Source: Pseudomonadota bacterium
GTDB lineage: Bacteria; Pseudomonadota; Alphaproteobacteria; Rhizobiales; Devosiaceae
Assembly (NCBI GenBank): GCA_023393475.1
Contig: JAEWLC010000037.1
Coordinates: 248,001-312,000 of the forward strand
DNA length: 64,000 bases
Reading direction: 5' to 3'
Notes under the pieces: generated by a model
Told to the model about the DNA's origin: nothing
Database searches by the model: none
Seen by the model: only the letters and a program-made list of their open reading frames with translations
Translations under genes and position numbers: made by a program
Part shown: one piece after another, positions 1-7,017 of the stretch
How positions within the stretch are numbered: the stretch's first letter is position 1
Layout: every line of letters starts with the position of its first letter

Positions 1-207
1 CACGGTGAGCGCGGCGAGGGTCTCGCCGACATGGGCGGTCCGTCGCTGAACGACCAGGTCTGGCTGTACCAGGGCACGCTCGATGCGATCCGCGAGCAGA
101 TCCGGCAGCCTCGCCACGGCGTCATGCCTGCCTGGGGCACCCGCCTCGGCGACGCCGCGGTGAAGCAGCTCACCGTCTACGTACACGGACTCGGTGGCGG
201 CCAGTAG
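1..207 (+). CDS. ccoP: cbb3-type cytochrome c oxidase subunit CcoP (FixP), C-terminal end only
   Basis: The window opens inside this gene; 68 codons remain before the TAG stop at 205-207. They encode the end of a class I cytochrome c domain, with the motif HGVMPAWG (a Met-Pro pair typical of the sixth haem ligand) and a final helix ending VKQLTVYVHGLGGG. CcoP is the membrane-anchored dihaem subunit that passes electrons to the CcoN catalytic subunit of the high-affinity oxidase. The identification rests on this cytochrome fold together with the ccoGHIS genes directly downstream, the standard ccoNOQP-ccoGHIS order. Its haem-binding CxxCH motifs and the rest of ccoNOQ lie to the left of the window. 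Confidence 0.88.
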   Translation, partial: HGERGEGLADMGGPSLNDQVWLYQGTLDAIREQIRQPRHGVMPAWGTRLGDAAVKQLTVYVHGLGGGQ

Positions 208-230
208 CCGCACCAGCTGCTGCCGGTGGG

Positions 231-266
231 GAGGGGGCGTCCGCAAGCGCCCCCTCTTTGCTTTTG
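231..266 (+). terminator. Intrinsic terminator after ccoP
   Basis: A perfect 9-bp stem (GAGGGGGCG at 231-239 pairing with CGCCCCCTC at 248-256) with an 8-nt loop is followed by TTTGCTTTT. It separates the ccoNOQP transcript from ccoGHIS, which therefore has its own promoter. Confidence 0.8.
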
Positions 267-270
267 GGGT

Positions 271-284
271 TTGACCCATATCAA
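271..284 (+). promoter_or_regulatory. FNR/FixK box upstream of ccoG
   Basis: TTGACCCATATCAA differs from the FNR/FixK consensus TTGAT-N4-ATCAA at one base. It lies 55 bp before the chosen ccoG start, directly after the ccoP terminator. It should make ccoGHIS inducible at low oxygen. Confidence 0.8.
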
Positions 285-339
285 CCGACTCCCTCGCCGG
301 ACGTGGGACACAGGCTGGACGACCACCCGGACTAGCCGA

Positions 340-1899
340 ATGCTTGCGGATCAACCTGACACCCAGACCTATGACGTCCAGCCGGTAAACGCGGCGGGCA
401 AGCGGCCACCGCTTTACGCGCCGCGGAAGAAGATCTTCCCCAAGCGCGCCAACGGGACGTTCCGCAAGTTCAAGTGGCTGGTGATGCTGATCACGCTCAC
501 CATCTACTACGTCACGCCCTGGATACGCTGGGATCGCGGGCCGTTCGCGCCCGACCAGGCCGTGCTGGTCGATCTGGCCAACAAGCGCTTCTACTTCTTC
601 TTCATCGAGATCTGGCCGCAGGAGTTCTACTACGTCGCCGGCATGCTGGTGATGGCGGGGCTCGGACTGTTCCTCGTCACCTCCACCGTCGGCCGCGCCT
701 GGTGCGGCTATGCCTGCCCGCAGACCGTGTGGGTGGACCTGTTCCTCGTGGTCGAGCGCGCCATCGAGGGCGATCGCAACGCCCGCATCAAGCTCGACGC
801 GGCCAAGTGGACGCCCGACAAGCTGGTGAAGCGCGTTTCCAAGCACGGGATCTGGCTGGTGATCGGCGTCCTCACCGGCGGCGCGTGGATCTTCTATTTC
901 GCCGACGCGCCGCAGCTGCTGGTCGACGTCGTGACCCTCAAGGCCCCGCTGGTCGCCTACGCCACCATCGCGCTGCTTACCGCCACCACCTACACGTTCG
1001 GCGGCCTGCTGCGCGAGCAGGTCTGCACCTACATGTGCCCCTGGCCCCGCATCCAGGGCGCCATGCTCGACGAGCACTCGCTCACCGTGACCTACAACGA
1101 CTGGCGCGGCGAACCGCGCACGCGGCACGCCAAGAAGGCCATCGCCGAAGGCAAGCCGGTCGGCGATTGCGTCGACTGCAACGCCTGCGTCGTCGTCTGC
1201 CCCATGGGCATCGACATTCGCGACGGCCAGCAGCTCGAGTGCATCACCTGCGCGCTCTGCATCGACGCCTGCGACGACGTGATGACCCGCCTCGGCAAGG
1301 ACCGCGGCCTCATCTCCTACGCCACGCTCAACGACTACAACGCCAACATGGCGCTCGCGACCGGCAACGGCAAAGTCGTGCAGCCCGCCCGCGTCCGCGA
1401 TCCGCTGACCGGCAAGCTCGTCGACGCGATCAAGCGCACCAACTGGCGCTCGATCATCCGCCCCCGCACCATCGCCTATCTCATCGGCTTCACCGCCATC
1501 GGCATGGCGCTGCTGACGGCGCTCGCCCTGCGCTCGCCGCTGTCGCTCAACGTCCTCCACGACCGCAACCCGCTCTATGTCGAGCTGCGCGATGGCTCGG
1601 TCCGCAACGGCTACGACGTGAAGGTGCTCAACATGACGCCGGAACCGCGCGAGGTCGTGCTGCGCCTCGATGGCCTGCCGGGCGCCAGCCTGTCGGTCGC
1701 CGAGGGCGCCGACAATGTCGACAGCCTCGCACTCACCCTCGAGCCCGACAAGGTGCTGCCGGTGCGACTCTATGTGCGCGTCTCGCCCGACGACCTGCCT
1801 GCCGCCCAGGCGCCGCTGATCATCGTCATCGAAGACCAGTCCGCCGGCCTGACGCGCAGCGTCACCTCGACCTTCGAAGTTCCGGAGCCCCGCAAATGA
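340..1899 (+). CDS. ccoG: Cytochrome c oxidase accessory protein CcoG (FixG/RdxA)
   Basis: This 519-residue polyferredoxin-like membrane protein is needed for cbb3 oxidase maturation; family members have been linked to reduction of copper for the oxidase. WCGYACPQ starts near residue 121 and CTYMCPWPR near 229. A two-cluster 4Fe-4S ferredoxin segment has its first cysteine of each set at about residues 277 (CVDCNACVVVCP) and 301 (CITCALCIDAC). Several membrane helices precede it, and a C-terminal periplasmic Ig-like domain (IgG-like FixG C domain) ends the protein. The frame is open further upstream, but ATG at 340 gives MLADQPDTQTYD and the normal family length and leaves room for the FNR box. 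Its stop overlaps the fixH start by the ATGA arrangement. Confidence 0.95.
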   Translation: MLADQPDTQTYDVQPVNAAGKRPPLYAPRKKIFPKRANGTFRKFKWLVMLITLTIYYVTPWIRWDRGPFAPDQAVLVDLANKRFYFFFIEIWPQEFYYVAGMLVMAGLGLFLVTSTVGRAWCGYACPQTVWVDLFLVVERAIEGDRNARIKLDAAKWTPDKLVKRVSKHGIWLVIGVLTGGAWIFYFADAPQLLVDVVTLKAPLVAYATIALLTATTYTFGGLLREQVCTYMCPWPRIQGAMLDEHSLTVTYNDWRGEPRTRHAKKAIAEGKPVGDCVDCNACVVVCPMGIDIRDGQQLECITCALCIDACDDVMTRLGKDRGLISYATLNDYNANMALATGNGKVVQPARVRDPLTGKLVDAIKRTNWRSIIRPRTIAYLIGFTAIGMALLTALALRSPLSLNVLHDRNPLYVELRDGSVRNGYDVKVLNMTPEPREVVLRLDGLPGASLSVAEGADNVDSLALTLEPDKVLPVRLYVRVSPDDLPAAQAPLIIVIEDQSAGLTRSVTSTFEVPEPRK

Positions 1900-2390
1900 C
1901 CGCCACCACCTCAAAGCCGCGCGGCCAGTTCACCGGCCGCCACATGCTGCTCTGCATCTGCGCCTTCTTTGGTGTGGTCATCGGCGTAAACGTCACCATG
2001 GCGGTCGTCTCCTCGACCAGCTGGACCGGCCTCGTCGTCCAGAACTCCTACGTCGCGAGCCAGGAGTTCGACAGCAAGCGCATCGCCCACGCCACCCAGC
2101 TCGAAGCCGGCTGGACCTCGAGCCTCGGCTATGCCGGCGGCAATGCCATCCTTGCCGTCAACGATGGCGCCGGCGCTCCGGTTGACCTCGGCACCCCGGT
2201 GCTCCAGATCAACCGTCCGGTCGGCGGCCATGACGATCAGCGGGTGACGCTGGTCCGCCAGCCCGATGGCTCCTATGTCGGACCGGTCGTCCTCGGCCCC
2301 GGCGTCTGGGAGGCCATCGTCAGCGTCCCCGAGACCGCGCTCGGCCCCTTCGAGATCCACGAACGCTTCCGCATCGAGGCGACCCCATGA
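1896..2390 (+). CDS. fixH: cbb3 oxidase assembly protein FixH (CcoH)
   Basis: This is a 164-residue protein with a short cytoplasmic start, one membrane anchor (about residues 17-40, CICAFFGVVIGVNVTMAVV) and a periplasmic domain beginning SSTSWTGLVVQNSYVASQEF, the conserved FixH pattern. FixH/CcoH is needed for stable assembly of the cbb3 oxidase and interacts with CcoP. It overlaps ccoG upstream and fixI downstream by ATGA, so the three genes should be translationally coupled. Confidence 0.93.
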   Translation: MTATTSKPRGQFTGRHMLLCICAFFGVVIGVNVTMAVVSSTSWTGLVVQNSYVASQEFDSKRIAHATQLEAGWTSSLGYAGGNAILAVNDGAGAPVDLGTPVLQINRPVGGHDDQRVTLVRQPDGSYVGPVVLGPGVWEAIVSVPETALGPFEIHERFRIEATP

Positions 2391-4630
2391 CCTGCTGCGT
2401 GCCGGGCGAATTCGCCGTCACCAACGATCCCTCTGCCATCGAGTCCGACGACGCCGCCCTGATGGCCCTGAGCCGTCCGCTTGGGGACGGTCGCCGCCAG
2501 CTCGAATTCGCCGTTCCCGATGCCCATTGCGCCGCCTGCATCCGCTCGATCGAAACCTCGCTCAAGGCCCTGCCCCAGGTCTCCGCCGCGCGGGTCAATC
2601 TCACGGCCCGCCGCGTCCGCGTCGCCTTCGATCCCTCGATGGGCGATCCGTCGGAACTGTCGCCGGCCATCCGCCGCAGCGGCTACCACAATTACGTGCT
2701 CGACCCGGCGCAGGAGACCGGCGGCGACCCGGTGCTCAAGGAACTGGTCCGCGCCCTCGGCGTCGCTGGCTTCGCTGCCGGCAACATCATGCTGTTCTCG
2801 GTCTCGGTCTGGTCGGGCGCCAATGAGGCGACGCGCGACCTGTTCCACTGGATCTCTGCCATCATCGCCATCCCGGCTGTGGTCTATGCCGGACGCATCT
2901 TCTTCCGCTCGGCCTGGCGTGCCCTGCGCGTCGGCAAGACCAACATGGATGTGCCGATCTCGATCGGCGTCATCCTCGCCACCGCTCTCAGCCTGTTCGA
3001 GACCATCACCTCGGGCCCCCACGCCTATTTCGACGCTTCGGCGACGCTGCTCTTCTTCCTCCTCATCGGCCGCACGCTCGATCACCTGATGCGCGAGCGG
3101 GCCCGCAGCGCCATCACCAACCTCGCCCGCCTGCAACCGCGCGGCGCCACCCGCATCCACGACGATGGCCGCCGCGAATACCTGCGCCTCGACGAGATCG
3201 CTCCGGGCATGGTGCTCGAACTCCGCGCCGGCGAGCGCGTGCCGGTGGATTCGACCGTTCTCACCGAGGACGCCAGCTTCGACTATTCGATCATCACCGG
3301 CGAGACGGCAGCACAGCCCATCGCCGTCGATGCCGAAGTCGTCGCCGGTGCCGCCAATCTCGGTGGCCCCGTATCGCTGCGCGCCCTCCGCCCCTCGACC
3401 GACTCCTTCCTCGCCCGCATGGCCGCGATGATGGATGCCGCGGAGAATGCCCGTACCCGTCCGCGCCGCATCGCCGACGCGGCCGCCTCGGTCTACGCGC
3501 CCATCGTCCACACCATCGCCATCTCGACCTTCCTCGGCTGGGGCCTCCTCAGCGGCGACTGGCACGCGGCCCTGCTCAACGCCGTCGCGGTCCTGATCAT
3601 CACCTGCCCCTGCGCCCTCGCCCTTGCCGTGCCGATCGTCCATGTGGTCGCTGCCGGCAAGCTGTTCGGCCGCGGCATCCTGATGAAGGACGGGGCCGCC
3701 CTCGAGCGCGCCGCGGAAGTCCAGTCGGTCGCCTTCGACAAGACGGGCACGCTCACCGTCGGGCGCCCACAGGTGGTCGGCGGACATCCTGGCACCGCTG
3801 AAGACGAAACCATGGCCGCCGCCCTCGCCGGCGCCAGCAACCACCCGCTGTCGCGGGCGCTCGCCGAGCATCTCGGCCGGCCCATGACGTTTACCGGCAC
3901 CCTCCGCGAGGTCCCTGGCCAGGGCGTCGAGGGCATCGCCGATGGGGTCGCGTGGCGTCTCGGCAGCCGTGTCTGGTGCGGCCTGCCCGACGACCCGGCC
4001 GCGAGCCTCACCGAAGTCTGGCTCACCGCCGATGGCGTGGCCCGGGCCTGGTACCGCTTCAACGACACCGCCCGCCCCACGGCAAAGGCAGCCATCGCCG
4101 AGCTCTCGCGCATGGGTCTTGCTTCGCGCCTGATCTCGGGAGACCAGCAGGGCCCGGTCAACGCCATTGCCAGCGCCGTCGGCATCGCCTCGGCCAGTGG
4201 CGGCCTCAAGCCCGAGGAAAAGCTCGGTGCCGTCTCGGATGGCCGCACCATGATGGTCGGCGACGGCATCAACGACGCCCCGGCGCTGCGCGCCGCCTAT
4301 GTCTCGATGGCCCCGACGACCGCCGCCGACATCGGCCGCAGCGCCGCCGACTTCGTCTATGCCCCCGATGATCTCGGCGCCGTCGCCTATGTCATCGACA
4401 CGGCCCGCCGCGCTGCCCGGCTGGTGAACCAGAACCTCGTCCTCGCCATCGGCTACAACGCCATCGCCGTCCCGCTCGCCATCTGCGGCTTCGTGACCCC
4501 GCTCGTCGCCGCAGTCGCCATGTCGTCGTCGTCGGTGATCGTCGTCGCCAACGGCCTGCGGCTGAGGCTCGATCCCAAGCCCCGTGCCGCGCGTCCGGCC
4601 GCGGTCATGCTCGAGGAGAAGCCCGCATGA
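2387..4630 (+). CDS. fixI: Copper-translocating P1B-type ATPase FixI (CcoI)
   Basis: This 747-residue P-type ATPase exports copper for insertion into the cbb3 oxidase. The start MTCCVPGE is typical of FixI. A heavy-metal-associated domain carries C48-A-A-C51. The transmembrane metal site is C407-P-C409. The phosphorylation motif DKTGTLT begins at D451, an HP motif (NHPLSRAL) is present, and the hinge GDGINDAP begins at about 625. All catalytic elements are intact. Overlaps of four bases join it to fixH and fixS. Confidence 0.95.
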   Translation: MTCCVPGEFAVTNDPSAIESDDAALMALSRPLGDGRRQLEFAVPDAHCAACIRSIETSLKALPQVSAARVNLTARRVRVAFDPSMGDPSELSPAIRRSGYHNYVLDPAQETGGDPVLKELVRALGVAGFAAGNIMLFSVSVWSGANEATRDLFHWISAIIAIPAVVYAGRIFFRSAWRALRVGKTNMDVPISIGVILATALSLFETITSGPHAYFDASATLLFFLLIGRTLDHLMRERARSAITNLARLQPRGATRIHDDGRREYLRLDEIAPGMVLELRAGERVPVDSTVLTEDASFDYSIITGETAAQPIAVDAEVVAGAANLGGPVSLRALRPSTDSFLARMAAMMDAAENARTRPRRIADAAASVYAPIVHTIAISTFLGWGLLSGDWHAALLNAVAVLIITCPCALALAVPIVHVVAAGKLFGRGILMKDGAALERAAEVQSVAFDKTGTLTVGRPQVVGGHPGTAEDETMAAALAGASNHPLSRALAEHLGRPMTFTGTLREVPGQGVEGIADGVAWRLGSRVWCGLPDDPAASLTEVWLTADGVARAWYRFNDTARPTAKAAIAELSRMGLASRLISGDQQGPVNAIASAVGIASASGGLKPEEKLGAVSDGRTMMVGDGINDAPALRAAYVSMAPTTAADIGRSAADFVYAPDDLGAVAYVIDTARRAARLVNQNLVLAIGYNAIAVPLAICGFVTPLVAAVAMSSSSVIVVANGLRLRLDPKPRAARPAAVMLEEKPA

Positions 4631-4773
4631 CCGGCCTCGCCCTCCTCATTCCGCTGGCGGTCCTCCTCGGCCTCGGGGCGCTTGCCGCCTTCCTCTGGGC
4701 CCTCCGGTCGGGCCAGTACGAGGATCTCGAAGGGGCCAGCCAGCGCATCTTCGAGGAAGACCTCGGCGACTGA
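4627..4773 (+). CDS. fixS: cbb3 oxidase maturation protein FixS (CcoS)
   Basis: This 48-residue protein begins at the ATGA overlap with fixI. It is a single membrane helix (MTGLALLIPLAVLLGLGALA) followed by an acidic tail (SGQYEDLEGASQRIFEEDLG). The pattern FLWALRSGQYEDLEG...R is the CcoS family signature. CcoS is required to give the cbb3 oxidase its redox cofactors. It is the last gene of the ccoGHIS unit. Confidence 0.95.
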   Translation: MTGLALLIPLAVLLGLGALAAFLWALRSGQYEDLEGASQRIFEEDLGD

Positions 4774-4781
4774 TCGCCTGT

Positions 4782-4795
4782 TTGATCGGGATCAA
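4782..4795 (+). promoter_or_regulatory. Perfect FNR/FixK box upstream of hemN
   Basis: TTGATCGGGATCAA matches TTGAT-N4-ATCAA exactly. It lies 9 bp after the fixS stop and 46 bp before the hemN start, so hemN has its own oxygen-responsive promoter. Confidence 0.87.
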
Positions 4796-4841
4796 GGAAG
4801 GGCGATCCCGATTCAGCGAGTTTGGCATCGAGAGGTACCCG

Positions 4842-6191
4842 ATGTCCGAAACGCTGCTCGCGCAACACACCAAGCCCGTCCCCCGCTACACCAGCTATCC
4901 CACCGCGCCGCACTTCCATACCGGCGTCGATAGCAGCGAGTATGCGCGCTGGCTCGCCCAGCTGCCCGCCGAAACCGATCTGTCGCTCTACGTCCACGTC
5001 CCCTTCTGCGACCGGCTGTGCTGGTTCTGCGGCTGCCACACCAAGCAGGTGCTGCGCTACGACCCGATCGCCGCCTACCTGCCGTCGGTGCACAAAGAGA
5101 TGGACAAGGTTGCCGACCTGCTGGCCGGCCGCGGCCACGTGACCGCGCTGCATCTCGGCGGCGGCTCGCCGTCCATGCTGCGGCCCGGCGACCTGTTCGA
5201 GCTCATCGGCCGCGTCCGCTGGCGCTACAACATCGCGCCGAACTTCGAGTTCAGCATCGAGATCGACCCCAACGACATGACCGACGAGCGCTACGATGCG
5301 TTTGCGGCCGCTGGCGTCACCCGCATCAGCGTCGGCGTCCAGGACTTCAATCCGGACGTGCAGCAGGCCATCAACCGCTTCCAGACCTTCGAGCAGACCC
5401 GGGACGTGGTCGAAGGCATGCGCCAGCGCGGCATCAACTCGGTCAATCTCGATGTGCTCTACGGCCTGCCGCACCAGACAGTTGCCAGCGTCGAAGCTAC
5501 CATCGACCAGGCGCTCGCCATGCAGCCCGATCGCCTCGCGCTCTTCGGCTACGCCCATGTGCCGTGGATGAAGAAGCACCAGCGCCTCATCGACGAAGCC
5601 ACCCTGCCCGATGCCACCGAGCGCCTGCGCCAGTCGGCCTCCGCCGCCGCGCGCATCGAGGCCGCCGGCTATGTCGCCATCGGCATCGATCACTTCGCCC
5701 GCCCCACCGATCCGCTTGCCATCGCCGCCACGGCCGGCCGGCTGCATCGCAGTTTCCAGGGCTACACCACCGACGACGCTCCCGCCCTGATCGGCTTCGG
5801 CGCCTCCTCGATCGGCAGCCTGCCCAACGGCTACGTCCAGAACGTCACCGCGACCGGCGAGTACGTCCGCGCCATCCAGGAGAACGGTCTCGCCATCGCG
5901 CGCGGCATCGCTTTCTCCGACGAGGACCGCATGCGCGGCTGGGTCATCGAGCGGCTGATGTGCGACTTCCGCATCTCGACCGACGAGCTGCGCCGCCGCT
6001 TCGGCGGTGCCGCAACCGCCATTCTCGCCGAGATGTCCTACGCCGCCGAAGGCGACCGCTATGGCATCGTCGATTTCGACGGCGAGACGTTTGCCATCAC
6101 CGATACCGGCCGGCCTTTCGTCCGCTCCGTCGCGGCGGCCTTCGACACCTATCTGGGCTCCGGCGTCGGCCGGCATTCGGTCGCCGTCTAG
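4842..6191 (+). CDS. hemN: Oxygen-independent coproporphyrinogen III oxidase HemN
   Basis: This 449-residue radical-SAM enzyme decarboxylates coproporphyrinogen III to protoporphyrinogen IX without oxygen. The cluster motif is C56-x3-C60-x2-C63 followed by C65 (CDRLCWFCGC), as in true HemN rather than the HemW-like group. PRYTSYPTAPHF near the start and the C-terminal HemN domain (VIERLMCDF near residue 370) support this. ATG at 4842 is preceded by GAGAGG; the frame is open upstream into fixS but that would destroy the promoter. Regulation by FixK/FNR is indicated by the box at 4782-4795. Confidence 0.94.
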   Translation: MSETLLAQHTKPVPRYTSYPTAPHFHTGVDSSEYARWLAQLPAETDLSLYVHVPFCDRLCWFCGCHTKQVLRYDPIAAYLPSVHKEMDKVADLLAGRGHVTALHLGGGSPSMLRPGDLFELIGRVRWRYNIAPNFEFSIEIDPNDMTDERYDAFAAAGVTRISVGVQDFNPDVQQAINRFQTFEQTRDVVEGMRQRGINSVNLDVLYGLPHQTVASVEATIDQALAMQPDRLALFGYAHVPWMKKHQRLIDEATLPDATERLRQSASAAARIEAAGYVAIGIDHFARPTDPLAIAATAGRLHRSFQGYTTDDAPALIGFGASSIGSLPNGYVQNVTATGEYVRAIQENGLAIARGIAFSDEDRMRGWVIERLMCDFRISTDELRRRFGGAATAILAEMSYAAEGDRYGIVDFDGETFAITDTGRPFVRSVAAAFDTYLGSGVGRHSVAV

Positions 6192-6222
6192 CCTCCGTAA
6201 CATCCCTTAGGGACTTCCCTCA

Positions 6223-6246
6223 GATTCCGACCGGAATTTCGGAATC
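6223..6246. promoter_or_regulatory. Inverted repeat in the promoter of the FixK-like gene
   Basis: GATTCCGA and TCGGAATC form a perfect 8-bp inverted repeat with an 8-nt spacer, 49 bp before the regulator's start codon. It is not an FNR box. It may be the operator of an unidentified regulator of this gene; the binder cannot be named from sequence. Confidence 0.5.
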
Positions 6247-6265
6247 CTGCCGAAAGTCTAGCTTG

Positions 6266-6287
6266 GCCCCTGTCAGCAAACAGGGGC
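6266..6287 (+). promoter_or_regulatory. Hairpin covering the ribosome binding site of the FixK-like gene
   Basis: GCCCCTG (6266-6272) can pair with CAGGGGC (6281-6287) over an 8-nt loop. The right arm contains the only Shine-Dalgarno-like run, AGGGG, and the ATG follows 7 nt later at 6295. Folding would hide the ribosome binding site, so translation may be conditional. Confidence 0.5.
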
Positions 6288-6294
6288 AGCCATC

Positions 6295-6933
6295 ATGCAC
6301 ATCCAGTCGAGCTTCCGGGCCAACCAAGAGGTCAAGGCCGGCGCTTCGGACCTGCTGAGTGCCATGCAGCCCGCCGCGGTGACGTTCTACCCGATGGACG
6401 CCACCATCTATGCCCAGGGCGAAGCGGCCGGCCCCCTCTACTTCGTCGAATTCGGCACCGTCCGCATCTGCCAGATGACCGCCGACGGCCGCCGCCTCGT
6501 CTGCGCCTTCCACACGGCGGGCGCGGTGTTCGGCTTCGAGGCCGGCACCGAGCATGCCTGCTACGCCGAAAGCGTCGATGGCGCCGGCATCCGCGTGCTG
6601 CGCCCCAACACGGGCGAGCAGCCGACGGCCCACATGCTCGCCCTCGCCATCCGCAGCCTCGCCCGCACCCAGCACCACCTGATGCTGCTCGGCCGTCGCA
6701 ATGCCAACGAGCGCATGGCAGCCTTCATCCTCGATCTGGCCGAGCGCCAGGGCACCGAAACCCGCGTCCACCTCGCCATGCAGCGCTACGACATCGCCGA
6801 CTATCTCGGCCTCACCTTCGAGACCGTGTCGCGTACCCTGCGCGTGCTGAAGGACCAGGGCGCGATCTGCATTCCCTCGGTCAGCGAGATCGAGATTCTC
6901 GACATCGAAGCCCTGCAGGCGCTCTGCGAGTAA
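6295..6933 (+). CDS. Crp/Fnr-family transcriptional regulator, FixK-like
   Basis: This 212-residue regulator has an N-terminal cyclic-nucleotide-binding-like beta barrel (about 25-110), a dimerisation helix (LLGRRNANERMAAFILDLAERQG) and a C-terminal winged helix-turn-helix. The recognition helix carries E176-T-V-S-R180, the FNR/FixK pattern that reads TTGAT half-sites. The N-terminal cysteine cluster of FNR and FnrN is absent (MHIQSSFRANQEVKAG), so it should not sense oxygen through a 4Fe-4S cluster, which fits FixK. It probably activates ccoGHIS and hemN through the boxes at 271 and 4782. No fixL/fixJ pair is present in the window. The 5' region carries an inverted repeat and a hairpin described separately. 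Confidence 0.87.
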   Translation: MHIQSSFRANQEVKAGASDLLSAMQPAAVTFYPMDATIYAQGEAAGPLYFVEFGTVRICQMTADGRRLVCAFHTAGAVFGFEAGTEHACYAESVDGAGIRVLRPNTGEQPTAHMLALAIRSLARTQHHLMLLGRRNANERMAAFILDLAERQGTETRVHLAMQRYDIADYLGLTFETVSRTLRVLKDQGAICIPSVSEIEILDIEALQALCE

Positions 6934-7017
6934 ACCGAACGGGTTAGCCCTTCGCGCGGCTTGTGCTCGCCGGTCTGGTGTGGAATGGCAGTGGCCAAAC
7001 CAGACGGAATGCTCGAG

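Noticed and set aside
6973..7005. GTCTGGT/ACCAGAC inverted repeat before ilvD as an attenuator or riboswitch
   Set aside because: The loop is 19 nt, the stem has only seven pairs, and there is no leader peptide rich in Ile/Val/Leu codons or terminator with T run.
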